From: Trinickia terrae
GTDB lineage: Bacteria; Pseudomonadota; Gammaproteobacteria; Burkholderiales; Burkholderiaceae
NCBI RefSeq assembly: GCF_005144415.1
Contig: NZ_SWJE01000006.1
Coordinates: forward strand, 62,001 to 126,000
Direction of reading: 5' to 3'
DNA: 64,000 bases
The notes below the pieces were generated by a model. That model was given only the letters and a program-made list of their open reading frames with translations, had not been told where the DNA came from and did no database searches. This document shows, in pieces, positions 16,987 to 25,222 of this stretch (the first letter of the stretch is position 1; each line of letters starts with the position of its first letter). The position numbers were made by a program, and so were the translations under genes.

Positions 16987-18462
16987 GTGAACGCAACCCG
17001 CTCAACCCGCTCAACCCGCCAGCTCGCCATCGACCAGGCGCAGCAGGCCTACGATTCAGGCGCATTCTTCAGCGACCTGCAGCGCCGCGTCGCGCTGCGC
17101 ACGGAGAGCCAGAACCCCGCGCAGGCCGATGCGCTCCTCGCCTACCTCAGCGACGAAATCGCGCCGACGCTCACGCGCCTCGGCTTCACGAGCCGCATCG
17201 TGGCGAACCCGTCGGCCGGGCGCGCGCCCTTGCTCGTGGCCGAACGCATCGAGGACGCGTCCCTGCCGACGGTGCTCACCTACGGCCACGGCGACGTCGT
17301 CCGCGGCTACGACGGCCAATGGCGCGCCGGCCTCGCGCCCTGGTCGCTCTCGATCGACGGCGACCGCTGGTACGGCCGCGGCTCGGCCGACAACAAGGGC
17401 CAGCACTCGGTCAATTTCGCCGCGCTCGCCGCCGTGCTCGCCGCACGCGACGGCAAGCTCGGCTACAACGTGAAGGTCATTTTCGAAACCGGCGAGGAGA
17501 TCGGCTCGCCGGGCCTAGGCGAGGTCTGCGCGGCCGAACGCGAGGCGCTCGCGGCCGACGTATTCATTGCTTCCGACGGTCCGCGCGTATCGGCGGAGCG
17601 GCCGACGGTGTTCCTCGGCTCGCGCGGCGGCGCGACGTTCGAATTGCTGGTGGAGCTGCGCGAAGGCGGCCACCACTCAGGCAATTGGGGCGGCGCGCTG
17701 CGCAACCCGGCGATCGTGCTCTCGCATGCGATCGCGAGCCTCGTGGACCGCAACGGCGCGATCCTGGTCGAGGGACTGCGCCCGCCTCCGGTCCCGGAGA
17801 CAGTGCGCCGCGCGCTCGCCGACATCGAGCTCGGCGGTGACGAGAACGCCCCCGCGATCGATCCGGGCTGGGGCGAGCCCGGCCTCACGCCGACCGAGCG
17901 CGTGATCGCCTGGAACACGCTCGAAGTGCTCGCGTTCAAGGCCGGCAATCCGGACGCGCCCGTCAACGCGATTCCGCCGTCGGCGAAAGCGACGTGCCAG
18001 CTGCGTTTTGTCGTCGGCACGGAGCGCGAGCGCATCGGCGAGCATCTCGAAGCGCATTTCGCGCGCCTCGGGTTCCATGAAGTGAAGGTCAAGGTCACGC
18101 ATGTCTCGGCGGCGACGCGGCTCGATCCCGACGACGTCTGGGTCCACTGGGCGCTCGCATCGCTGCATGCGACGACCGGCAAGCAACCGGCGCTTCTGCC
18201 CAACCTGGGCGGTACGGTGCCGAACGACGTCTTCTCCGAAACGCTCGGCCTGCCGACACTCTGGGTGCCCCACTCCTATCCCGCCTGCGCGCAGCACGCA
18301 CCGAACGAGCACCTGCTCGGTTCGGTCGCCCGCGAAGCGCTCGGCGTGATGGCGGGCCTCTGGTGGGATCTCGGCGAAGACGCCCGCGCCGTCATCGCCT
18401 CGCGCAACGCCCGGCGCGCCGCCGCGCCGCATCCATCGAATCCCTCCACCGCACTGCTCTAG
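16987..18462 (+). CDS. M20 family metallopeptidase/amidohydrolase
   Basis: A 491-residue zinc-dependent M20 hydrolase that cleaves a peptide or N-acyl/N-carbamoyl amino acid in the cytoplasm. Metal-site motifs are present: YGHGDVV (His and Asp), GRGSADNKGQ with the bridging Asp, ETGEEIGSPG with the catalytic and metal Glu, ASDGPR, and a late His in QHAPNEH. The dimerisation domain lies in the middle (about 230-370). The start is a GTG at 16987, fixed by AGGAG six bases upstream; the longer frame from 16888 crosses the LysR operator. It is followed 16 nt later by an MHS-type transporter, giving an import-and-hydrolyse pair controlled by the divergent LysR gene. Confidence 0.88.
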   Translation: MNATRSTRSTRQLAIDQAQQAYDSGAFFSDLQRRVALRTESQNPAQADALLAYLSDEIAPTLTRLGFTSRIVANPSAGRAPLLVAERIEDASLPTVLTYGHGDVVRGYDGQWRAGLAPWSLSIDGDRWYGRGSADNKGQHSVNFAALAAVLAARDGKLGYNVKVIFETGEEIGSPGLGEVCAAEREALAADVFIASDGPRVSAERPTVFLGSRGGATFELLVELREGGHHSGNWGGALRNPAIVLSHAIASLVDRNGAILVEGLRPPPVPETVRRALADIELGGDENAPAIDPGWGEPGLTPTERVIAWNTLEVLAFKAGNPDAPVNAIPPSAKATCQLRFVVGTERERIGEHLEAHFARLGFHEVKVKVTHVSAATRLDPDDVWVHWALASLHATTGKQPALLPNLGGTVPNDVFSETLGLPTLWVPHSYPACAQHAPNEHLLGSVAREALGVMAGLWWDLGEDARAVIASRNARRAAAPHPSNPSTALL

Positions 18463-18478
18463 CCACGCGAGCCCGCCC

Positions 18479-19789
18479 ATGTCCACCGAAGCCACGCAAG
18501 CCGCCTCAGCCACGCACACGAAACCACCCCTCACGCTCGTCCAAATCGTCGTCGCCACCTCGGTGGGCAACGCGCTCGAGTGGTTCGACATCGCGATCTA
18601 CGCGTTCTTCGCGGTGTACATCGGCAAGCAGTTCTTTCCGGCGTCGAACGAAATGGCGTCGATGCTGCTCACGTTCGGCACATTCGGCGCATCGTATCTG
18701 GTGCGGCCGCTGGGCGGCATGGTGCTGGGCGCGTATGCCGACCGGCGCGGGCGCAAGGCCGCGCTGATGGCGTCGGTCAGCCTGATGATGCTCGGCACGG
18801 CCATGATCGCACTGATGCCGGGCTATGCGCGCATCGGCTTGCTCGCGCCCGTCGGCGTATTCGTGGCGCGGCTCATCCAGGGCTTCTCGGCGGGCGGCGA
18901 GTTCGGCGCGTCGACGGCGATGCTCGTCGAGCATGCGCCGCACCGGCGCGGTTTCGTCGCGAGCTGGCAGTTCGCGACGCAAGGCCTCGCCACGCTGCTG
19001 GCCGCGACGTTCGGCTTCGCGCTCGCGCAGCTGCTGCCGGCCGCCGCGCTCGCCGATTGGGGCTGGCGCGTGCCGTTCTTCTGCGGGCTGCTGATCGGCC
19101 CCGTCGGCTTGTACCTGCGAGGCTTCCTCGAAGACGCGCCCGGCTTCACGGACGAGGTCCGCACGCAAACGCCGGTGCGCGAAGTGTTCGCGCGTCAGAA
19201 GCGCATGCTCGCGGTGTCGATTGGCGCGCTGACGGTGTCGACGTCGGTCCAATACCTGCTGCAATACATCCCGACCTTCGCGATGCGCGAGCTGCACCTG
19301 CCGGCCGCCATGGGCTTTGCCGCGACGATGGTGAGCGGCGTGATCCTGACGCTCGTCACGCCTTTCGCGGGGCATCTGTCCGACCGCATCGGGCGCCGCA
19401 AGCAGATGGCGGCTGTCGCGGCCCTGTTCGTGCTCACCGCCTATCCGGCGTTTTCCTACACCGTCACCCACATCTCGACGTTCGCGCTGTTCGCGCTCTG
19501 CGGCTGGTTCGCGCTGCTCAAGGCGATCTATTTCGGCGCGCTGCCTGCGCTGATGTCGGAGGTCTTTCCGCCGGCCACGCGCTCGACGGGCCTCTCGATC
19601 GGCTACAACGTCGGCGTGACGATCTTCGGCGGCTTCACGCCGGCGATCGTCACCGCGCTCTTGAGCGTCACCGGCGACAAGAGCGCGCCGAGCCTCTATC
19701 TGATCCTGACCGCAACGATCAGCCTCGGCGCACTGGCGTCGATGAGCCGGATCAAGATCGCGGCGAACGGCTATCCCAACCAGGCCTGA
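18479..19789 (+). CDS. MFS transporter, metabolite:H+ symporter (MHS) type
   Basis: A 436-residue MFS importer with twelve helices and MHS/ProP-ShiA-like features: VGNALEWFDIAIYAFF in helix 1, RPLGGMVLGAYADRRGRKAAL in the helix 2-3 loop, and RLIQGFSAGGEFGAS in helix 4. MHS carriers bring in dicarboxylates, shikimate-like acids or betaines with protons. It is in an operon with the M20 hydrolase 16 nt upstream, so it probably imports that enzyme's substrate. The last 19 nt overlap the end of the convergent LysR gene. Confidence 0.87.
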   Translation: MSTEATQAASATHTKPPLTLVQIVVATSVGNALEWFDIAIYAFFAVYIGKQFFPASNEMASMLLTFGTFGASYLVRPLGGMVLGAYADRRGRKAALMASVSLMMLGTAMIALMPGYARIGLLAPVGVFVARLIQGFSAGGEFGASTAMLVEHAPHRRGFVASWQFATQGLATLLAATFGFALAQLLPAAALADWGWRVPFFCGLLIGPVGLYLRGFLEDAPGFTDEVRTQTPVREVFARQKRMLAVSIGALTVSTSVQYLLQYIPTFAMRELHLPAAMGFAATMVSGVILTLVTPFAGHLSDRIGRRKQMAAVAALFVLTAYPAFSYTVTHISTFALFALCGWFALLKAIYFGALPALMSEVFPPATRSTGLSIGYNVGVTIFGGFTPAIVTALLSVTGDKSAPSLYLILTATISLGALASMSRIKIAANGYPNQA

Positions 19790-20682
19790 TCGATCCGCGC
19801 GAAGTGCTTGCGCAGCCACTCGACGAACGCTTGCGTACGAGGGGCGGCGAAGGTCCGGCTCGGGTACAGGACAGATACCGGCCGCGGCGCCGGCCGATGC
19901 GCGGCGAGCACTTCGACCAAGGCGCCGCGCGCCAGATACTCGCTCACCGCAACACCCGGCGCCTGGATGATGCCGAAGCCGGCGACGCCGCATTGCACGT
20001 ACGCCTTGGACTCGTTGACGCGGATAGCGGCGCGGCAGTGGCAGGCCTTGTCCTCGCCATCCACCGAGAACCGCCAGGGCTGCGGCCGATTGCTGAACCC
20101 GGACAGGAATTGCACGCCGCGGTGCGCCTGCAGATCGCCGACAGACGCCGGCTCGCCATGCTCCCGCAAATACTCGGGCGACGCGCACGTCACCATGACG
20201 GCCGAGCCGACCTTGCGCGCCACCATGCTCGAATCGGGCAGATCGCCGATGCGCAGCGCACAGTCGACGCCCTCGGCCACGAGATCGACCGTGCGATCGG
20301 TCACGCCGAGTATCAGGTCGAGCTCCGGATAAGACCGGCTGAACCGCTTCAAGCCATCCATGAAGCTCAGTTGCGCGAAGGCCGCGGGAATATCGACGCG
20401 AAGCCGTCCGCGTGGCGTGGCTCCCTGGCTGCCGAACATCGTGGTGGCATCCGCGATATTCCCCAGGATCTCTTCGACGCGCTCGTAAAACTTCTCGCCT
20501 TCCGCGGTCAGGTTGACCTTGCGCGTCGTGCGGTGAAAGAGGCGCGCACCCAGGGTGGCCTCGAGCTCCTTGATGACCAGCGTCACTTGCGGACGTCCCA
20601 GCTCCATCGCGTCCGCGACTTTCGTAAAGCTCCCCAGCTCCGCGAGCTTGGCGAACACCTTCATCGACTGCAGCAACTCCAT
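19771..20682 (-). CDS. LysR-type transcriptional regulator, divergent from an MDR oxidoreductase
   Basis: A 303-residue LysR regulator of the CrgA-like group. The HTH covers residues 1-60 (AKLAELGSFTKVADAMELGR and RLFHRTTRKVNLT), and the ligand domain begins near residue 90 (GRLRVDIPAAFAQLSFMDGL). The frame extends to 20826, but GAGG before the ATG at 20682 (MELLQSMKVF) and family length favour the short form. It faces away from the MDR gene at 20851 with 168 nt between them and probably regulates it. Its 3' end overlaps the 3' end of the convergent MFS gene by 19 nt. Confidence 0.88.
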   Translation of the reverse strand: MELLQSMKVFAKLAELGSFTKVADAMELGRPQVTLVIKELEATLGARLFHRTTRKVNLTAEGEKFYERVEEILGNIADATTMFGSQGATPRGRLRVDIPAAFAQLSFMDGLKRFSRSYPELDLILGVTDRTVDLVAEGVDCALRIGDLPDSSMVARKVGSAVMVTCASPEYLREHGEPASVGDLQAHRGVQFLSGFSNRPQPWRFSVDGEDKACHCRAAIRVNESKAYVQCGVAGFGIIQAPGVAVSEYLARGALVEVLAAHRPAPRPVSVLYPSRTFAAPRTQAFVEWLRKHFARIDQAWLG

Positions 20683-20850
20683 GAGGTCCTCTTTTGATCT
20701 TGGAAGCGCAACGTCTTTGCGACGCGCGATTGTTTCTCCGCACGATAACAGTCTAGTTTCGCCCGCCGAATTTATCCGCCGCGCCGCCGATTCAACAATA
20801 CGTCTGAAGCGCGGCAGTGCGCGCAACCCCTCGAATCCAGGAGCAGTGAA

Positions 20851-21861
20851 ATGAAGGCTTGGCTACTCAACGATTTTGGTCTCGACAATCTGGTGCTGGG
20901 CGAAGCCCCGACTCCGCAACCCAAGGCCGGCGAACTGCTGGTGAAGGTCGGCGCCGTGTCACTGAACTACCGCGACAAGGCCATCGTCGACGGCATCTAC
21001 GAGCCGCACCTCGTGCCCAAGCCGCTGATTCCGGTGAGCGACGCGGCCGGCACGGTCGTCGCGATCGGCGACGGCGTCACCCGCTTCAAAGCGGGCGATC
21101 GCGTGAACTCGCATCTCTACTCGCGCTGGCTCGACGGCGCGCCGGGCCCGGACGAGTCCCTCTACAGCTTCGGTTCGCCGCTGCCCGGCGGGCTCGCCGA
21201 GTACATGATCATTCACGAGCAAAGCGCGGTGCGCGCGCCCGACGCCATGTCCGACGAGGAAGCGGCCACCCTGCCTATCGCGGCCTTGACCGCCTGGTAT
21301 TCGCTCGTCGACTTCGGCCAGCTTCAGCCGGGCCAATCCGTGCTCGTGCAAGGCACGGGCGGCGTATCGATCTTCACGATTCAAATCGCGGCGGCGCTCG
21401 GCGCGAGAGTCATCGCCACGTCGAGCCGCGACGACAACCTCGAAGCCGTCAAGAAGCTGGGCGCTTCGGACGTCGTGAACTATCGCGTCACGCCGCAGTG
21501 GGAGCAGGAAGTGCTTCGCCTCACCGGCGGCAAGGGAGTCGATCTGCTCCTTGACGTCGCGGGCGGAAACGGCGTCAATCAGTCCATCGCCGCGACCAAG
21601 GCGGGCGGACGCATTGCTCAGATCGGCTTCCTCACGGGACAGGAGACGCAACTGAACCTGATGCCGCTGATCTTCCGCCAGACGACGCTGCGTGGTATCG
21701 CGGTCGCCCCGCGCTCGTCGTTCGACCGGATGAACGTTTTCCTGAACGACAAGAAGATCCGCCCGGTGATCGACCACGTCTACACGTTCGAAGAGGCGCG
21801 CGAAGCGTACCAGCATCTCGCCCGCGGACCGTTCGGCAAAGTCGTCATCAAGGTTTCATAG
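20851..21861 (+). CDS. NAD(P)-dependent medium-chain dehydrogenase/reductase (quinone-oxidoreductase-like)
   Basis: A 336-residue MDR-family alcohol dehydrogenase/quinone reductase. The N-terminal GroES-like domain (KAWLLNDFGLDNLVLGEAPTP onward) leads into a Rossmann domain with VLVQGTGGVSIFTIQIAAAL and LLLDVAGGNG. The structural-zinc Cys cluster is absent and the usual catalytic Cys/His pair is not evident, so it is probably zinc-free and NADPH-dependent. AGGAG precedes the ATG. It is divergent from a LysR gene and ends one base before the stop of the convergent GlxA-type regulator. It likely reduces enals, quinones or similar electrophiles. Confidence 0.85.
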   Translation: MKAWLLNDFGLDNLVLGEAPTPQPKAGELLVKVGAVSLNYRDKAIVDGIYEPHLVPKPLIPVSDAAGTVVAIGDGVTRFKAGDRVNSHLYSRWLDGAPGPDESLYSFGSPLPGGLAEYMIIHEQSAVRAPDAMSDEEAATLPIAALTAWYSLVDFGQLQPGQSVLVQGTGGVSIFTIQIAAALGARVIATSSRDDNLEAVKKLGASDVVNYRVTPQWEQEVLRLTGGKGVDLLLDVAGGNGVNQSIAATKAGGRIAQIGFLTGQETQLNLMPLIFRQTTLRGIAVAPRSSFDRMNVFLNDKKIRPVIDHVYTFEEAREAYQHLARGPFGKVVIKVS

Positions 21862-21862
21862 G

Positions 21863-22870
21863 CTAACCGGCACTGCGCGCGTCGCGCCGCACCGCCTGCG
21901 GCGGCAGACCGAACCCGCGCATGAAGGCCTCGCGCATGTGGCGGCGATCGCGAAAACCCGTTTCCCTCGCGATCACGTCGAGCGAATGCCGGCTTTGCTC
22001 GATCATGAGGCGCGCGGCTTCGAGCCGCAGCCCTTCGATCGCCTTGGCCGGCGACTTGCCCGTTTCCAGCGTGAACACCCGGCTGAACTGACGCGGGCTC
22101 AGGTGCGCCGTCCCGGCCAGTTCCTCGACGCTCAACGAGCGGCTCAAATGCTGGCGCGCGTAGTTCAGCGCGTCCTGGATACGGTCCGACTTCGGCGCAA
22201 GGTCCAGCATTTCGGAATGCTGCGACTGCCCGCCCGAGCGCCGCTGGTGCATGACCAGCTTGTGCGCCACCGAGCGCGCGACTTCGGCGCCCAGGTCCTT
22301 CTCCACCATCGCCAGCGCCAGATCGAGGCCGGCCGTCATCCCGGCCGACGTCCAGATCGGGCCATCGACGATATAGATGCGGTCGTCTTCCACGTGGATG
22401 CCGGGAAAGCGCTGCTGCATCGCCCGCGCGAACGCCCAGTGCGTGGTGGCCCGCCGTTGCGCGAGCAGCCCGGCTTCGGCCAGCACGAACCCGCCCGTGC
22501 AGATCCCCGCGATGCGCCGGGCGCGCCCGCTCGCCTTGCGCAGGAAGGCCAGTAATTCGGCGGGCGCCGGCGACGCGAGCGGATCGTTGACGCCCGCCAC
22601 GATCCACGTATGGATATCGCGGCGTGCGCTCAGCGGCCGTGTGCCGACCGTCATGCCCAGCGACGAGCGCACCTCGCCGCCTTCCACCGAAAAATTCTCG
22701 AGCTTGTAAAAGGGAGGGGCCCGCCTTAGGGTGCCCGCCTCAGGGGTGCCTGCCTCAGCGGCGTTCGCCGCGATATCGCCCACTGTCGCATTCGCGTATT
22801 CGAAAACCGATTGCGTGGCGAGCGCCATGACCTGGAAGCCGTCGCTCAAAAGAAACCCGACGCGATGCAT
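21863..22870 (-). CDS. GlxA-type regulator (DJ-1/PfpI domain plus AraC HTH)
   Basis: A 335-residue transcription factor. Residues 1 to about 195 form a DJ-1/PfpI-like domain with the nucleophile-elbow type Cys in GICTGGFVLAEAG; residues about 225-325 form an AraC-type HTH (LSVEELAGTAHLSPRQFSRV and DVIARETGFRDRRHMREAFM). GGAGGA precedes the ATG. The gene is transcribed divergently from an SDR gene (121 nt apart), which is its most likely target. GlxA-like proteins often respond to small amines or osmolytes, but the ligand here is not predictable. Confidence 0.87.
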   Translation of the reverse strand: MHRVGFLLSDGFQVMALATQSVFEYANATVGDIAANAAEAGTPEAGTLRRAPPFYKLENFSVEGGEVRSSLGMTVGTRPLSARRDIHTWIVAGVNDPLASPAPAELLAFLRKASGRARRIAGICTGGFVLAEAGLLAQRRATTHWAFARAMQQRFPGIHVEDDRIYIVDGPIWTSAGMTAGLDLALAMVEKDLGAEVARSVAHKLVMHQRRSGGQSQHSEMLDLAPKSDRIQDALNYARQHLSRSLSVEELAGTAHLSPRQFSRVFTLETGKSPAKAIEGLRLEAARLMIEQSRHSLDVIARETGFRDRRHMREAFMRGFGLPPQAVRRDARSAG

Positions 22871-22990
22871 ATCCGTCCTCCGTCAACGCCATGTCCTGAA
22901 TAACTACCATATACGTCATTTGCGCCGCCGTCAAACGAAGCCAGAATGCCCTCATGCAATCCCCGAAAACCTTCGAACCGGAGTGAAATC

Positions 22991-23791
22991 ATGACGCAAG
23001 CACATCAAGGCACGGCCCTCATCACGGGCGCATCGTCGGGCATCGGCGCAATCTACGCGGACCGGCTGGCCCGCCGCGGCTACGACCTGATTCTCGTCGC
23101 CCGCAGCCGCGAACGCCTCGCGGCGCTGGCCAACCGCATCACCGACGAAACGCACCAGAACGTCGAGATCGTGGACGCCGATCTCACCGACCGCAACGGC
23201 GTCGCCGCCGTCGAAGCGAAGCTGAAGGAAGACGCGAGCATCACGCTGCTCGTCAACAACGCCGGCGTGGGCACGCACAGCCCGCTGCTCGACAGCGACG
23301 TCGACGCGATGACCCGCATGATCGACCTGAACGTCACCGCGCTCACGCGCCTCACCTACGCCGCGGCGCCGGGCTTCGTGGCGCGCGGCAAGGGCGCGAT
23401 CATCAATATCTCGTCGATCGTCGGGATCGCGCCGGAAATCCTCAACGGCGTCTATGGCGGCAGCAAGGCCTTCGTGCTGGCCTTCAGCCAGTCGCTGCAT
23501 CACGAACTCGCCGGCAAGGGCGTGCAGGTGCAAGCCGTCCTGCCGGGGGCCACGGCAACCGATTTCTGGCAGATCGGGGGCCTGCCGGTCGAGAACCTTC
23601 CCAAGGAGATCGTCATGCCGGCGCAAGACATGGTCGACGCGGCGCTGGTCGGCTTCGACCGCCGCGAACTCGTGACCATCCCGTCGCTGCACGCAGTGGA
23701 AGAATGGGAAGCCTACGAGGCCGCGCGCCAGACGATGTCGGCGCACCTGTCCAGCAACGTCCCCGCGAAGCGCTACACCGCGGCGCAGTAA
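22991..23791 (+). CDS. Short-chain dehydrogenase/reductase (SDR)
   Basis: A 266-residue classical SDR with the cofactor motif ITGASSGIG, NNAG in LLVNNAGVG, the catalytic Ser in INISSIVG and the YxxxK pair in VYGGSKAFVLAF. It should act as an NAD(P)-dependent ketoreductase or alcohol dehydrogenase in the cytoplasm. The frame begins at 22946, but GGAG before the ATG at 22991 and the position of the glycine motif support the shorter product. It is divergent from the GlxA-type regulator and convergent with a MarR gene. Substrate is unknown. Confidence 0.88.
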   Translation: MTQAHQGTALITGASSGIGAIYADRLARRGYDLILVARSRERLAALANRITDETHQNVEIVDADLTDRNGVAAVEAKLKEDASITLLVNNAGVGTHSPLLDSDVDAMTRMIDLNVTALTRLTYAAAPGFVARGKGAIINISSIVGIAPEILNGVYGGSKAFVLAFSQSLHHELAGKGVQVQAVLPGATATDFWQIGGLPVENLPKEIVMPAQDMVDAALVGFDRRELVTIPSLHAVEEWEAYEAARQTMSAHLSSNVPAKRYTAAQ

Positions 23792-23796
23792 GCTCC

Positions 23797-23830
23797 GCTT
23801 CCCCGGCTGGCCCGGCTTAGCCGGGGAAGC
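23797..23830. terminator. Hairpin between convergent SDR and MarR genes
   Basis: A perfect 11-bp stem, GCTTCCCCGGC (23797-23807) with GCCGGGGAAGC (23820-23830), has a 12-base loop. It overlaps the MarR stop codon region. It lacks a T-tract, so factor-independent termination is uncertain, but its location between facing genes fits. Confidence 0.5.
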
Positions 23831-24242
23831 GCTCTCGCACGGCAGCCAGCCACCGGGATACGACGTCGAGCTCATGCTCGTCGAACCCGGCAGTCAGCAC
23901 TTCGTTGAGTGGACCCAGCTGCTTCTTGGCGAGCGCCGCCGCGGCACGGCCGGATTTCGTGAGCCATAGGCGGCTGAGCCGCCCGTCTGCCTCATCCGCG
24001 CAGCGCTCGATCAAGCCGGCCTTCACCATCCGGTCGGCGAGCCCGGTCATGGCGGACGCCGCGATATCCAACGCCGCCGCGACCTCGCCGCTGAGCGCGC
24101 CGTCCTGCCGTTGAAGCACGAACAGCGCGCCGGCGTGCGTCACGCTGATCCCGGTCTCTTCGGCGGCTTGCCGGTCCAGGTGACGCTGCAACGCTCGTTG
24201 AGCCGTATTCAGAAGAAACACATATCTACGATCCGACGGCAT
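23817..24242 (-). CDS. MarR-family regulator, coupled to an alpha/beta hydrolase
   Basis: A 141-residue MarR protein: dimerisation helices at both ends and a winged HTH in the middle (GALSGEVAAALDIAASAMTGLADR, then the wing DEADGRLSRLWLT). The ATG at 24242 lies inside the end of the hydrolase gene (17-nt overlap), preceded by GAGTGAGAG; an ATG at 24260 is a less likely alternative. Overlap means translational coupling with the hydrolase. It probably represses its own operon through the AT-rich dyad at 25118-25161. Confidence 0.83.
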   Translation of the reverse strand: MPSDRRYVFLLNTAQRALQRHLDRQAAEETGISVTHAGALFVLQRQDGALSGEVAAALDIAASAMTGLADRMVKAGLIERCADEADGRLSRLWLTKSGRAAAALAKKQLGPLNEVLTAGFDEHELDVVSRWLAAVRERFPG

Positions 24243-25110
24243 GACTCTCACTCGATGCATGTTGTTCGAGCCATTGTGTCACGACGGGCCACAGCGTATC
24301 GGCATGGTGCTTCTTGAAGAAGCCGAGATGACCGATCGCTTGCCCGCGGCTGTCCGCCGGGCTGAGTTGGCGGCGCTCCACGCGGCAATGCGTCAGATGA
24401 GCGGTCAGCAGATCGATCGCTTCGGCAGGCGCCCAGGGGTCGTCGTCGATGCCTAGCGACAAGATGGGCAAGCTCGGGCGGCGAAAGCGTTCGCCTGCCC
24501 GCGCCTCGGGATCGTCGAAGAAATACCTCGGCATGCTGGTCCAGCGCGACCAGTCGAGCATGACCTGCCCCGGGAGATTTTCTCCAATGCCGAACTTGCG
24601 ACCCGGCATGTAGCCCAGACTGCGCGCGCAAAGCGGGCCCATGATCTTCAGAAGCAACGCGACCCGCAGACGCTCGCGCCAGGGGCGGATGAAGCGCAGG
24701 CAACCTGCGTGAGAGCAGATCATGACCGCTGCCGAAAGCAGCCGGCTGCTTTCGGCCAGGCCGATCGCGTGCCCGCCGAAACTATGGCCGATCGCCAGAT
24801 GAGGCATGGAAGGGTATCGCTCGGCAGTCCAGCAGGTCACCGCTTCGACATCGAGGTCCGCCCACGTCAGAAACCCTGCCCTGAGCGATTTCGGGTGCGG
24901 CCCGCCCGGTTGCATGCCGCGATAGTTGTACGTGACGACATCGAATCCAGCGTCGGCGAGATGCCCGGCGAACGGGAAATACATGCGTTCGGTGACGGCT
25001 GTGGCGGGATTGATCTGAACGACCGCTTTGGCGGGCCGTCCGGATCGGTGAATCGTAACGTCCAGCGCAAAGCCGTCGGCGCAGAGAATGGAGTGAGAGG
25101 TCGGGAACAT
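24226..25110 (-). CDS. Alpha/beta hydrolase
   Basis: A 294-residue serine hydrolase fold protein with the nucleophile elbow GHSFGG (Ser), an acid in GIDDDPWAP and a catalytic His in GHLGFFKKHH. The N-terminal half has TAVTERMYFPFAGHLADAGF and TYNYRGMQPGG, the oxyanion-side strands seen in the YheT/BioH-like esterase group. It is the first gene of a two-gene operon with marR. Its promoter region is strikingly AT-rich, with a consensus TATAAT. Likely an esterase or lipase-like enzyme for a lipophilic ester; substrate unknown. Confidence 0.8.
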   Translation of the reverse strand: MFPTSHSILCADGFALDVTIHRSGRPAKAVVQINPATAVTERMYFPFAGHLADAGFDVVTYNYRGMQPGGPHPKSLRAGFLTWADLDVEAVTCWTAERYPSMPHLAIGHSFGGHAIGLAESSRLLSAAVMICSHAGCLRFIRPWRERLRVALLLKIMGPLCARSLGYMPGRKFGIGENLPGQVMLDWSRWTSMPRYFFDDPEARAGERFRRPSLPILSLGIDDDPWAPAEAIDLLTAHLTHCRVERRQLSPADSRGQAIGHLGFFKKHHADTLWPVVTQWLEQHASSESHAVGS

Positions 25111-25117
25111 GCCGGTA

Positions 25118-25161
25118 GATATTTCGTGTGCGAATTATATTTATTTATCATGCGAAATATC
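25118..25161 (-). promoter_or_regulatory. AT-rich promoter with TATAAT inside a 9-bp inverted repeat
   Basis: GATATTTCG (25118-25126) and CGAAATATC (25153-25161) are perfect inverted arms, 26 nt apart. Between them, a perfect TATAAT reads on the minus strand at 25139-25134, directed at the hydrolase gene starting at 25110. The -35 is not clear. A dyad around a -10 is the usual layout of a MarR-type operator, and the operon encodes a MarR protein. Confidence 0.6.
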
Positions 25162-25222
25162 GGCCGGCAATTTGTTCCATAGAGAGATTCTTCGAATCGG
25201 CGTCATTGAGGTATGACGAGAA

